DNA of 64,000 nucleotides from Streptomyces avicenniae. Lineage in GTDB: Bacteria; Actinomycetota; Actinomycetes; Streptomycetales; Streptomycetaceae. Shown in pieces: positions 39,508 through 48,417 of the stretch. The first letter of the stretch is position 1, and every line of letters begins with the position of its first letter. Under the pieces are notes generated by a model, which saw only the letters and a list, made by a program, of their open reading frames with translations, was not told the origin of the DNA and searched no databases. Location of the stretch: the NCBI RefSeq assembly GCF_000719135.1, contig NZ_JOEK01000019.1, positions 72,754 through 136,753 on the forward strand, in the 5' to 3' direction. The translations under genes and the position numbers were made by a program.

Positions 39508-42500
39508 TCACGTCCTGCGGGTGACCGGCCGGGAGCGCGTCAGGCGGAGCGTGCGGATCTCGAAGGGCCGCAGCCGCAGGGCGACGGCGCCGGTCGGGGT
39601 GAGGGGTTCGGGGTCGGGCGCCGGGTTCTCCAGCAGGTCGCAGGTGTACGCCTCCCCCAGCGCGAAGGACGTCCCGAGCGTGACGGACGCGGCGCCGCCG
39701 TGCGCCTCGTAGAGCCGCACCACGAGGTCGCCCGAGCGGTCGTCCGCCAGTTTCACGGCCTCCACGACCACCTGGTCGTCGTCCAGCGCGACCAGGGGTT
39801 CCGCCACGGCGCGGCCGGGCACGGCCCGCAGCGGGATGTTCAGGTCGTGCCCCCCGGCGAGCGCGGCGCCCAGGTCGGCACCGGCCTCCAGGGCGTACGT
39901 GAACCGGTGGCGGCCCGCGTCGGCGAGCGGGTCGGGGCTGTGCGGGGAGCGCAGCAGGCTGAGGCGTACGGTCGTCGTCGTGCCGCCGTCGGGCCGGGTG
40001 TCGCGGGCGACGTCGTGCCCGTAGGTGCTGTCGTTCAGCAGCGCCGCGCCCCAGCGGTGCTCGCCCACGTGGACCCAGCGGTGGTTCCACAGTTCGTGAC
40101 GCGCCGCCTCCCAGCTGGTGTTGGTGTGCGTGGGGCGCCGTACGTGGCCGAACTGGATCTCCGCGCTCTCGTGTTCCGCGTGGACGTCCATCGGCCAGGC
40201 GGCCTTGAGCACGGTGTCGCGTTCCTGCCAGTCGATGTCGGTGCGCACCGTCAGGCGCCTGCTGCCCGCGGCGAGTTCGAGGTGCTGGACGAGGAGTGAG
40301 TCGCCGAAGGCACGCTCGACGCGGACGGCGGCGACGTACGGCCCGGCGTCCGCGAGGGTGACGGACTTCGCGTCCGTGAGGTCCGTGACGGTGGCGCGGT
40401 AGGTGTGGTCGAGGTTCCAGGCGCTCCACTTGGTGGGCAGGTCGGGGTGGAGCTGGAGCAGGTTGCCCGCCGCGCCCGGGGCGATGACGTCGCGGTCGGC
40501 CGTCCGGTCGTACACCGAGCGCACGAGCCCGTCGCCGTCGATCCGCACGCGCAGCAGGCCGTTGTCGAGGACGATGCCCCCGGCGGTGGTCCCGGCCTCC
40601 ACGCCCAGGGGCGCGCCGCCCGTGGCGCCGCCGGCCGGTGCGGCCCCGGCCGCCGGTACGTCGGCGGGGACGGCGATCCGTCCGTCGGACAGCCGCTGCG
40701 CCCCGGCGGGCGCGGAGGTCCCGGCCGGGAGCAGGGCGACGCCTTCGCGGCGGAACGAGCCCGCGTTGAAGACGCTCAGCGCGCCGTCGCCCGGCGTGCC
40801 GGTGGTGAGGGCGGCCAGCGCGGTGGCGACGATCTCCTCAAGCTCCGCGTGGATCTCGCCGTAGGAGCGCTCCGCCTCCTGGTGCACCCAGGCGATCGAC
40901 GTGCCGGGCAGGATGTCGTGGAACTGGAGGAGCAGGACGCGCTGCCAGAGCCGTTCGAGCCGTTCGTACGGGTACTCGGCGCCCGTGCCGAACGCCGCGG
41001 TGGCCGACCAGAGTTCGGCCTCACGCAGCAGCGCCTCACTGCGCCGGTTGCCGCGCTTGGTGCGGGCCTGGCTGGTGTACGTGCCCCGGTGGGTCTCCAG
41101 GTACAACTCGCCGCGCCACACGGGCGGGTCGGGGTACTCCTCGCGTGCGGCGGTGAAGAAGGCGTCGGGGGACTCGACGCTGACGCGGGGCGAGCCCTCC
41201 AGGTCGCGCAGCCGCCTGGCCCGTTCCAGCATCTCGGGGGTGGGCCCGCCGCCGCCGTCGCCGTGGCCGAAGGGGGCGAGCGAGCGGGTCGCGACGCCCT
41301 TGTCGGCGAAGTTGCTCTCGGCGTGGGCGAGTTCGGCGCCGGTGAGTTCGGCGTTGTAGCTGTCGATGGGCGGGAAGTGCGTGAACACGCGCGTTCCGTC
41401 GATGCCTTCCCACTGGAACGTGTGGTGGGGCAGGCGGTTGGTCTCGTTCCAGGACAGTTTCTGGGTGAGGAACCAGTTGGCGCCCGCCAGCTTGGCGAGC
41501 TGCGGGTAGGCGGCGGTGTAGCCGAAGGAGTCGGGCAGCCACACGCCGTCGGTCTCGACGCCGAGTTCGCGGGCGAAGAAGCGGCGGCCGTGGACGAGTT
41601 GGCGGGCCAGGGCCTCGCCGCCCGGCAGGTTGCCGTCCGCCTCGACCCACATGGAGCCGACCGGGGCCCAGGTGCCGTCGGCGACGGCCTGCTTGACGCG
41701 GGCGAAGATCTCGGGCCTCGCCTCCTTGATCCAGGCGTACTGCTGGGCGGAGGAGCAGGCGAAGACCAGCTCGGGGTACTCCCGGGCGAGGGTCGTCATG
41801 TTGGTGAAGGTGCGGGCGCACTTGCGGACGGTCTCGCGGATCGGCCACAGCCAGGCGGAGTCGATGTGGGCGTGGCCGACGGCCGTGATCCGGTGGGCGG
41901 ACGCGTGGGCGGGGCGGGACAGGACGTCGGCCAGGGCCGCGCGGGCGCGGTGCGCGGTGCCGGGGATGTCGCGGCCGTCGATGGACTCGACCGCGTCCTC
42001 CAGGGCGTGCCTGATCCCGTGGCGGCGGGGGCTGTCGGCGGGGAGCTGCCGCATCAGCTCGTCGAGGACGGTCATGTCGTGCAGCAGATGCCACACGTCC
42101 TCGTGGCGGACGGCGATCTCGGCGGTCCGCAGCCGGTACAGCGGGGTGTCCCCGGCGGTGGCGAGGTCGCCGAAGTGGGTGCCGATGCCCGCGCTGCCGA
42201 TGATCGGCGGGTTGGCGGCCAGCTCGATCAGGAGGTCGATCGGGTCGCCGCCGGTGGCGTTCTCGGTGAGCAGGACGGTGCGGTGGTAGGGGTGGAGGCC
42301 CTGGAGGGGGGTGCCGTCCGCGAGGTGGACGAGCCCTTCCGCCTGGCCGCCCGGCCCCTTGGTGTAGTCGAAGTCGAGGTCGAAGACGCCTTCGACGCGG
42401 CGGCCCGCCCACGCGGCCGGGACGGTGGCGCGGGCGCGCAGCCAGGTCGTGGCCCAGGGTCGGCCCCAGGTGTCGCCGAGGGTGAACGGCTCGTAGGCGG

Positions 42501-42651
42501 CGGCCTGCGCCTCCGCCAGCGTGACGGGTTCGCCCGGCACGCGCCAGGCCGACAGGTCGAACGGGACGGGCGGGCCGTGGAGGGCGGGGGTGAGCCGGGT
42601 GCGCAGGAAGGTGGCGATGCGGTCTTCGGCGAGGTGGCGATGGTCGTGCAC
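39508..42651 (-). CDS. Glycoside hydrolase family 38 alpha-mannosidase
   Basis: This is a 1047-residue enzyme. The GH38 catalytic domain (about 255-530) starts at AVGHAHIDSAWLWP, with the zinc-binding His and Asp. The nucleophile Asp is in WLPDSFGYTAA (near 370). FACSSAQQYAWIKE and RVFTHFPPIDSYN also fit. The C-terminal beta domains (about 650-1040) include HPDLPTKWSAWNLD. No signal peptide is visible, so it should act inside the cell on mannosides brought in by the importer. GTG 42651 lies 2 bases from the end of the DUF2264 gene. It is the last gene of the operon and is followed by a strong hairpin. Confidence 0.92.
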   Translation of the reverse strand: MHDHRHLAEDRIATFLRTRLTPALHGPPVPFDLSAWRVPGEPVTLAEAQAAAYEPFTLGDTWGRPWATTWLRARATVPAAWAGRRVEGVFDLDFDYTKGPGGQAEGLVHLADGTPLQGLHPYHRTVLLTENATGGDPIDLLIELAANPPIIGSAGIGTHFGDLATAGDTPLYRLRTAEIAVRHEDVWHLLHDMTVLDELMRQLPADSPRRHGIRHALEDAVESIDGRDIPGTAHRARAALADVLSRPAHASAHRITAVGHAHIDSAWLWPIRETVRKCARTFTNMTTLAREYPELVFACSSAQQYAWIKEARPEIFARVKQAVADGTWAPVGSMWVEADGNLPGGEALARQLVHGRRFFARELGVETDGVWLPDSFGYTAAYPQLAKLAGANWFLTQKLSWNETNRLPHHTFQWEGIDGTRVFTHFPPIDSYNAELTGAELAHAESNFADKGVATRSLAPFGHGDGGGGPTPEMLERARRLRDLEGSPRVSVESPDAFFTAAREEYPDPPVWRGELYLETHRGTYTSQARTKRGNRRSEALLREAELWSATAAFGTGAEYPYERLERLWQRVLLLQFHDILPGTSIAWVHQEAERSYGEIHAELEEIVATALAALTTGTPGDGALSVFNAGSFRREGVALLPAGTSAPAGAQRLSDGRIAVPADVPAAGAAPAGGATGGAPLGVEAGTTAGGIVLDNGLLRVRIDGDGLVRSVYDRTADRDVIAPGAAGNLLQLHPDLPTKWSAWNLDHTYRATVTDLTDAKSVTLADAGPYVAAVRVERAFGDSLLVQHLELAAGSRRLTVRTDIDWQERDTVLKAAWPMDVHAEHESAEIQFGHVRRPTHTNTSWEAARHELWNHRWVHVGEHRWGAALLNDSTYGHDVARDTRPDGGTTTTVRLSLLRSPHSPDPLADAGRHRFTYALEAGADLGAALAGGHDLNIPLRAVPGRAVAEPLVALDDDQVVVEAVKLADDRSGDLVVRLYEAHGGAASVTLGTSFALGEAYTCDLLENPAPDPEPLTPTGAVALRLRPFEIRTLRLTRSRPVTRRT

Positions 42652-42653
42652 GG

Positions 42654-44633
42654 TCAGCGTGCCTCCGTCGGGTGGGGTGCGGCGGGGAGGACGAGGGTGT
42701 CGTGGGTCCCGTCCGGCCAGGCGAGCGTGATGTCGCTCTCCGGTCCGCCGTCGGCCGCCGGGGTGACGGCGAGGGTGGGCAGGTGTGCCGCGTCGAGCGG
42801 CGCGCCGCCGAGGTGGACGGCGGCGGCGTGGACGACGCCGAGGCGTACGGCGCCGGTGGTCGTGAGCTGGGGGACCGCGGAGCGCGGGCCGAGGGGGCTG
42901 GTGTTCTCGGACGGTGTCACGGCCGCCCGCCCGAGCCCGCGCAGGCCCGCCACGGTCGAGGTGAGGCCGCCCGTACCGGTGACGGCCGCGTGGGCGGGCG
43001 CGCCGGGGGCCTCGTCGCGGGCCGTGCCGCCGTCGTGGCCGGTGAGGGGCCAGCCGCCGAACCTGAGGGTCAGCGGCAGGTCGTGGTCGCCGGGGCCCGC
43101 CGGGTCGGCGCGCGCGAGCCGGATCTCGACGGGGCCGCGCAGCACGGAGGCGACGGTCAGCCACGGGCCGAGGCGGTGGTCGGTGTCGGGGCCGCCGAAC
43201 GGGTCCCACTCCTCGTCGGCGGGCCAGTGCGCGCGGCTGCGGGAGACGCCGGTGGTGACGGTGTGCCGGAGGCGTTCCAGCGGTCGGCGGTGGGCGGCGC
43301 GGCCGTCGGCGTCCACCAGCGTCACCGTGGAGTCGAGGGGCCCGCCGGCGGGGTCGGCGGGCATCTCGGGGGACGTGTGGGTGGAGTGGGCGAGGCGGGC
43401 GTAGACCGGGTCGTCGGAGACGAGGCGGGCCGGGTCGGCGTGGTCGCTGCCGTGGTTGACGACGCGCACGACGCCGTCCGCCGCCGTGCCGACCGCCGTC
43501 CAGCCGGGCGCGGTGAGGACCCGGGTGAAGTCGGCCTGTTCGACGGGAAGGGGCGCGTGGGGCGCGGTCCAGACGGGGTGGTCGGGGGGCAGCAGCAGCC
43601 CGGCGAAGCCCTTGGACGCCCAGTAGGGCGAGGCGGGGCCCGAGTAGACCTGCGTGATGCGGGAGAACGCGTGGTGCCAGCCGAGGCTGAGCAGGCCGTC
43701 GCCGTCCACGGCGCCGTGGTCGAGGAAGTGGCCGAGCATGCCGTCCGTGATGCGGTGGGTGAGGCCGGGCTCCAGCGGTGTGGCGTCGAACAGGGCGCCG
43801 GTCCAGACGGGGGCGAGGGCGGCGAACCGGTAGGTGAGGGAGCGGCCCTGGATCAGCGGGGAGCCGTTGGCGCCGATCAGGTGGGCCTGGTCGGTGAGGA
43901 AGCGGCGCAGCCGGGCGCGGTAGCGGTCCAGGAGCCCGGGGGGCGCGTCGGGGCCCAGGATGCGGCAGAACCACAGCGGGTAGAAGTGCATGGCCCAGCC
44001 GTTGTAGTGGTCGTAGTTGCGGTGGGCACCGCCGCTGAGGCCGTCGGAGTACCAGCCGTCGCCGGTGTACCACCGGTCGGTCAGCTCGACGGTGCGTTCC
44101 AGGTCGGCGGGCGACCAGGAGCCGCCCGCGGTGCGGGCGAACGCCTCGGTGACGGCCTGGAACCAGATCCAGTTGTTGCCGGGCATCGCGTCGCCGACCA
44201 TGTGGCCGAGCCAGGTGAGGACGTGCTCCTGGGTGCGGGGGGTGAGCCGGTCCCAGATCCAGGGGCGGGTCTCGTGCAGGGCGAGGGCGATGGACGCGGC
44301 CTCGACCTTTGCCTGGTTGCGTTCGTCGAAGCGCGGCCAGCGTTCGGGGCTGTCGGGGTCGGCGCCCGCGGCGAGGCCCTCGGCGTACCACTCGGCGAGG
44401 TGGTCGGGGTCGGCGCCGCCCGCGCCCGCGAGGCGGAACGCGGCCAGCAGGAACGTGCGGGCGAAGCCTTCGAGGCCGTCGCTCCAGCGGCCGTTGGCGC
44501 TGGCGGGTCCGGGGAGGTGGACGAGGGCGTGCCGCTGGGTGGCGTGCGCGCGGGGGGCGCGCAGCAGGGTGTCGGCCGTCCGCGTCCACCAGGCGTGGTC
44601 GCGGGGGGCCGGGGGGTCGGTGGGGCTGGTCAC
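42654..44633 (-). CDS. DUF2264 domain protein, probable glycoside hydrolase
   Basis: This is a 659-residue protein. DUF2264 (about 5-350) has ARTFLLAAFRLAG, GNNWIWFQAVTEAFART, WYTGDGWYSDGLSGGAHRNYDHYNGWAMHFYPL and GRSLTYRFAAL as landmarks. This is an (alpha/alpha) barrel seen in carbohydrate-active proteins, and I believe DUF2264 overlaps family GH154. The C-terminal half is beta-rich. It has no signal peptide. GTG 44633 overlaps the binding-protein gene stop (GTGA). Position in a mannosidase operon suggests it removes another sugar, perhaps a uronic acid, from the same glycan. The specificity is not known. Confidence 0.8.
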   Translation of the reverse strand: MTSPTDPPAPRDHAWWTRTADTLLRAPRAHATQRHALVHLPGPASANGRWSDGLEGFARTFLLAAFRLAGAGGADPDHLAEWYAEGLAAGADPDSPERWPRFDERNQAKVEAASIALALHETRPWIWDRLTPRTQEHVLTWLGHMVGDAMPGNNWIWFQAVTEAFARTAGGSWSPADLERTVELTDRWYTGDGWYSDGLSGGAHRNYDHYNGWAMHFYPLWFCRILGPDAPPGLLDRYRARLRRFLTDQAHLIGANGSPLIQGRSLTYRFAALAPVWTGALFDATPLEPGLTHRITDGMLGHFLDHGAVDGDGLLSLGWHHAFSRITQVYSGPASPYWASKGFAGLLLPPDHPVWTAPHAPLPVEQADFTRVLTAPGWTAVGTAADGVVRVVNHGSDHADPARLVSDDPVYARLAHSTHTSPEMPADPAGGPLDSTVTLVDADGRAAHRRPLERLRHTVTTGVSRSRAHWPADEEWDPFGGPDTDHRLGPWLTVASVLRGPVEIRLARADPAGPGDHDLPLTLRFGGWPLTGHDGGTARDEAPGAPAHAAVTGTGGLTSTVAGLRGLGRAAVTPSENTSPLGPRSAVPQLTTTGAVRLGVVHAAAVHLGGAPLDAAHLPTLAVTPAADGGPESDITLAWPDGTHDTLVLPAAPHPTEAR

Positions 44634-46249
44634 TGGAAGCTCTCCCAGGATTCCTCGAACTCGGCGCGGATCTGGTCTCCGGCCTCGCGCCGCCAGTCGG
44701 CGATGACGCCGTCGAAGGAGGCGACGGAGGCCCGGCCGCGCATGACGGCCTTCACCTCGTCCAGCACGCGCAGTTCGAGCTGGTCGCCGCGCGAGACGGC
44801 GGTGTCGGAGTAGAGCCCTTCGGCCGGGTTGGGCGTCAGGACGTCCACGGCGCGCTGGTGGAAGCTGTGCTGCCGTTGGACGACGTCGGGCCATTCGGGG
44901 AGGTAGAGGGCGCCGGGCGCGTCGGTGACGAAGAGGGTCGGCAGGGTGGTCTCGACGGCGCCGGTGTCGGTGAGGATGGGGTCGGTGCCCTCCAGTTCGT
45001 GGTCCACGCCGCGGACGCCGTACTTGCGCAGCAGGTAGGCGTCCGTGCCGAACGGGGCGGCGAGCGCGTCGAAGGCGCGCAGCAGTTGGCGTATCCGCGC
45101 GCGGGGTGCCTTCTTGAGGACGAGGGTGGCGAAGCTGGAGAGCCCGGCCCAGTGGGTGCCGGTGCCGCCGTCGTAGCCGGGGGCGATCATGCCGTCCACC
45201 TCGAAGGGGCCGTCGGCGGTGGCGGCGTAGTTCCGGTAGTAGTCGTTCCAGGCGACGTTGCCGTCGTAGTTGATGGCGATCTGGCCGCTGGCGAACCAGT
45301 CCTTGAAGCGGCCGATGACGTTGAAGCCGTCGGGGTGGATGACGCCCGCCTCGTTGAGGCGGCGCATGGACTCCAGGGCGAGGCCGACCGTCTCGTCCTC
45401 AAGCCACCACTGGAAACGGCCGTTCTCCTCGCGCCACTTGTTGGGGGCGCCGAGCATTTCGAGGACGAAGTAGAACGTCGTCAGCGGGTCGCCGACGGCG
45501 TAGCGGTGCTGGTCGCGGTCGGTGAGGCCGATGCACAGCTCCTCGAACTCGGCGAAGTTGGCCGGCTGCGGGTTGAGCGACAGTTCGGCGACGCGGTCGG
45601 CGCGGTAGTACATGACGGACCCGGCGGCGGCGCGCGGCATGGGCAGGCCGTAGATGCCGCCGTTGTAGACGGTGGTGGCCCACGAACGGGTCGGTATGTT
45701 CGCCAGGTTGGGGTAGTCGCGGATGGCGCTGCCCGACAGGTGCTCGGTCAGGTCCTCGAAGAGCGCGTGGAACATGGCGGGGCGCTGCCCGGTCTGCGGC
45801 ACGATCGCCATGGCGTCGGGCAGGTCGCCGCCCGCGACGACGACGGCGGTCTTGTTGGCGTAGTCGTTGACGGAGACGATCTCGAAGTCGAGGTCGGTGC
45901 CGAGGCTGTCGTTCAGGGCGCGCCAGTAGGTGTTGCGGTCGGGGGGCGGCGGCACCGGGTTGAAGATCAGCGTCATGACGGAGATGCCGTCGCCGCGCGC
46001 GGGCGGGCCGTCGGGGAAGGCGACGACCGGCTCGGCCGGGTAGTGGGCGTAGCCGCTCGGCACACCGGCCGCGGTGCCGGGCAGCGTGGTGGGGACGCCG
46101 TCGAACGGGATGTAGTCGGGCAGCTGCACGCGGGAGTTGAGGGAGGCGGGCGGCAGCTGCGGGCCGTCGCCGCAGCCCGCGAGGGCGAGTCCCGCGGTGA
46201 GGCCGAGGCCGCTGCCGAGGAGGGACCGGCGGGTCAGGCCGTGCCGCAT
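44630..46249 (-). CDS. Sugar ABC transporter substrate-binding lipoprotein (Tat-type signal)
   Basis: This is a 539-residue binding protein. The signal has TRRSLLGSGLGLTAGLALAGC, i.e. a twin-arginine pattern and lipobox with Cys at residue 26. The mature part is of the LplA/extracellular binding family 1 type (NTYWRALNDSLGTDLDFEIVS, NDYANKTAVVVAGGDLPD). Its large size is normal for oligosaccharide binders. It probably captures a mannose-containing glycan fragment. No ATPase gene is in the operon, so a shared MsiK-type ATPase is expected. It lies between the permease genes and the hydrolases. Confidence 0.9.
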   Translation of the reverse strand: MRHGLTRRSLLGSGLGLTAGLALAGCGDGPQLPPASLNSRVQLPDYIPFDGVPTTLPGTAAGVPSGYAHYPAEPVVAFPDGPPARGDGISVMTLIFNPVPPPPDRNTYWRALNDSLGTDLDFEIVSVNDYANKTAVVVAGGDLPDAMAIVPQTGQRPAMFHALFEDLTEHLSGSAIRDYPNLANIPTRSWATTVYNGGIYGLPMPRAAAGSVMYYRADRVAELSLNPQPANFAEFEELCIGLTDRDQHRYAVGDPLTTFYFVLEMLGAPNKWREENGRFQWWLEDETVGLALESMRRLNEAGVIHPDGFNVIGRFKDWFASGQIAINYDGNVAWNDYYRNYAATADGPFEVDGMIAPGYDGGTGTHWAGLSSFATLVLKKAPRARIRQLLRAFDALAAPFGTDAYLLRKYGVRGVDHELEGTDPILTDTGAVETTLPTLFVTDAPGALYLPEWPDVVQRQHSFHQRAVDVLTPNPAEGLYSDTAVSRGDQLELRVLDEVKAVMRGRASVASFDGVIADWRREAGDQIRAEFEESWESFQ

Positions 46250-46316
46250 GACGGGTTCCTTCCGTGGAGGCGGGTGGGAGCGGGGCGCAGGGGCGCGCGG
46301 AGGTCGGCCGGTGGCG

Positions 46317-47216
46317 TCATCCCTTGACCGCCCCGAGCATGACGCCCTTGTTCATGTGGCGTTGCAGGAAGGGGAAGATGAGCGCGACCGGGACGACGGA
46401 CAGCACGAGGATCGCGGCCTGGAGCGCGTAGGAGGGCGGCAGCGCCGCGCCCGCGGCGGACGCCTCGCCCGCGCCGATCGTCGCGTTGTTGACGACGTAG
46501 GTGCGCAGGACCAGCTGCATGGGCCACTTGGCGGACTCGTTCATGTAGAGCATGGCCTGGAAGAAGGAGTTCCAGTACGAGACGGCGTAGAAGAGGCCGA
46601 CGACCGCCAGGGACGCCTTGGACAGCGGTATCACCACGCGCCACAGGGTCTGGAGTTCCCCGGCGCCGTCGATGCGCGCGGAGTCGAGCAGTTCGCGCGG
46701 CACGCTCATGAAGAACGAGCGGAGCACGATCACGTTGAAGGCGTTGATCATCATGGGCAGGATCAGCGCCCAGTAGCTGTTGATGAGCCCGAGTTCCTTG
46801 ACCAGCAGGTAGCTGGGGATGACGCCGGGGACGAACAGCATGGAGAGGATCAGCAGCAGGAGGACGGGCCGGTGCCCGAACGAGCCGGGGCGGCTGAGGC
46901 CGTAGGCGAGGGAGGCGGTCGCGGCGAGGCTGAGGAGCGTGCCGACCAGGGTGACGCCCACGCTCACCGTCATCGCCCGCGACACCGTGCCGCCGTTCAG
47001 GATGGCGCGGTACGCGTCGAGCGACGGGTTGTCGGGCCACAGGACGTAGCCGCCGGTGGAGTTGACCTGCTGCGCGTCGGCGAGCGAGGTCGAGACGACG
47101 GATAGGAACGGGATGATCACCAGGAGGCAGCAGGCCAGCAGGACCAGGGACTTGAGGACGCGCCAGGCGGGCGGGGCGGGGGCGAGGCCCGGGACGGCGG
47201 ATGTGGGACGGTTCAT
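46317..47216 (-). CDS. Carbohydrate ABC transporter permease (MalG/YtcP-like)
   Basis: This is a 299-residue permease with six hydrophobic helices. The EAA loop reads ELLDSARIDGAGELQTLWRVVIPLSKAS. The C-terminal PFLQRHMNKGVMLGAVKG tail is typical of YtcP-like partners of LplB. It pairs with the gene before it (four-base ATGA overlap) to form the channel. Confidence 0.92.
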   Translation of the reverse strand: MNRPTSAVPGLAPAPPAWRVLKSLVLLACCLLVIIPFLSVVSTSLADAQQVNSTGGYVLWPDNPSLDAYRAILNGGTVSRAMTVSVGVTLVGTLLSLAATASLAYGLSRPGSFGHRPVLLLLILSMLFVPGVIPSYLLVKELGLINSYWALILPMMINAFNVIVLRSFFMSVPRELLDSARIDGAGELQTLWRVVIPLSKASLAVVGLFYAVSYWNSFFQAMLYMNESAKWPMQLVLRTYVVNNATIGAGEASAAGAALPPSYALQAAILVLSVVPVALIFPFLQRHMNKGVMLGAVKG

Positions 47217-48184
47217 CGCTTCTTGTAGATCCCTTCCTCGCCCATCAGGTGGGCGATCTTGTTGGCTCCGAGGACGAGGGCGATGCCGACGATCCCCTTG
47301 ACCAGCCCGACGGCGGCGCTCGCGCCCCACTGCCCGGCGACCAGGCCGTTGTTGTAGACGTAGGTGTCCAGCACGTCGCTGTCCTCGATGCCGATGGCCG
47401 TCTGCTGGAGGATGATCTGCTCGAACCCGACGCTCAGCGCGTCGCCGAGGCGCAGGATCAGCAGGAGCACGATCAGGCCGCGCAGCGCGGGCAGGGTGAC
47501 GTGCCACGTCTGCCGCATGCGGCTCGCGCCGTCCATGGCGGACGCCTCGTACAGCTCGTTGTCCACGCGGGACAGGGCGGCGAGGAAGAGGATCATGCCC
47601 CAGCCCGCGTCCTTCCAGATGACCTGGGAGGTGAGGAGGGCCATGAACAGGTCCGGGTTGCCGATGATGTTCCAGGTGCCCATGTCCCGGGCCTGGAGGA
47701 ACACGTTCACCAGCCCCGAGTTGCCCAGCATCTGCTGGAAGATCGCGACGACGACGACCCAGGACAGGAAGTGCGGCAGGTAGAGGATGTTCTGCACGAC
47801 GCGCTTCACGCGTTCGCCGACCATCGTGTTCAGCAGCAGGGCGAGGGCGATCGGCACGGGGAAGACGAACACGACCTGGATCAGCGTGAGTTGCAGCGTG
47901 TTGGCCAGGGCCCGCAGGAACGCGTCGTCGCCGTTGAAGATGATGTCGAAGTTGTCGAAGCCGACCCACCGGCTGTCGGCGATGCCGATGAACGGCTGGT
48001 AGTCCTGGAACGCGATGACGTTGCCGAGCAGCGGGACGTAATGGAACAGCAGGAGCACGGCCGTTCCCGGCAGGACGAACCAGAACAGCGCCATGTCACG
48101 CCGTGTGCGGGTGCGCCGTGCGCGTCCGGTGGCACCCGCCGGATCGGGGGCACGGCGCCTGGCCGGTCGTTCGATGGTGGTCAT
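47213..48184 (-). CDS. Carbohydrate ABC transporter permease (LplB-like)
   Basis: This is a 323-residue permease. A positively charged N-terminus (RRRAPDPAGATGRARRTRTRR) precedes six helices, the first being MALFWFVLPGTAVLLLFHYVPLL in pattern. The EAA loop reads ELYEASAMDGASRMRQTWHVTLPALRG. I chose ATG 48184 because AAGGGG lies about six bases upstream; a longer reading to 48241 has no ribosome site. It is the first gene of the mannoside operon, with a well-formed promoter just upstream and the ROK-type regulator divergent from it. Confidence 0.92.
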   Translation of the reverse strand: MTTIERPARRRAPDPAGATGRARRTRTRRDMALFWFVLPGTAVLLLFHYVPLLGNVIAFQDYQPFIGIADSRWVGFDNFDIIFNGDDAFLRALANTLQLTLIQVVFVFPVPIALALLLNTMVGERVKRVVQNILYLPHFLSWVVVVAIFQQMLGNSGLVNVFLQARDMGTWNIIGNPDLFMALLTSQVIWKDAGWGMILFLAALSRVDNELYEASAMDGASRMRQTWHVTLPALRGLIVLLLILRLGDALSVGFEQIILQQTAIGIEDSDVLDTYVYNNGLVAGQWGASAAVGLVKGIVGIALVLGANKIAHLMGEEGIYKKR

Positions 48185-48238
48185 GCCGTCCCCTTCGGTC
48201 CGCGGTGTCCGCGAGGTGGCCCCGTGCCACGCGCCGGT

Positions 48239-48295
48239 CATGTAAATCCAATGGATTGACTCTCGTCAATGGTTCTGACTTCGGATATTTACATG
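48239..48295 (-). promoter_or_regulatory. Promoter and palindromic operators of the mannoside operon
   Basis: On the minus strand, TTGACG (48269-48264), a 17-base spacer and TTTACA (48246-48241) form a good promoter. ATTGAC-TCTC-GTCAAT (48255-48270) is a perfect inverted repeat over the -35 element. Outer arms CATGTAAAT (48239-48247) and ATTTACATG (48287-48295) form a second, wider one. The AT-rich block is unusual for this DNA, and the ROK-fusion regulator beside it is the likely binder. Confidence 0.6.
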
Positions 48296-48417
48296 AGGGC
48301 CAAGACCTGCCCGCTCAATAGGCATTGATCACCAGAAAACGACCAGCGGGTAAGTGACCGCGGCCAGCGATCCACACTCGGTGGCCAGTTAGTACTTTTG
48401 CGCGCGGCGGAAGAACG

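Noticed and set aside
40405..43404. Thousand-codon plus-strand frame opposite the mannosidase
   Set aside because: Antisense frame caused by high GC. It has Gly/Val/Ala-rich composition without domains, while the minus-strand frame has clear GH38 motifs.
39508..44589. Single 1693-codon frame suggesting a fused mannosidase and second enzyme
   Set aside because: The upstream part is a shadow of the DUF2264 gene in another frame. The mannosidase starts at GTG 42651 right after the DUF2264 stop.
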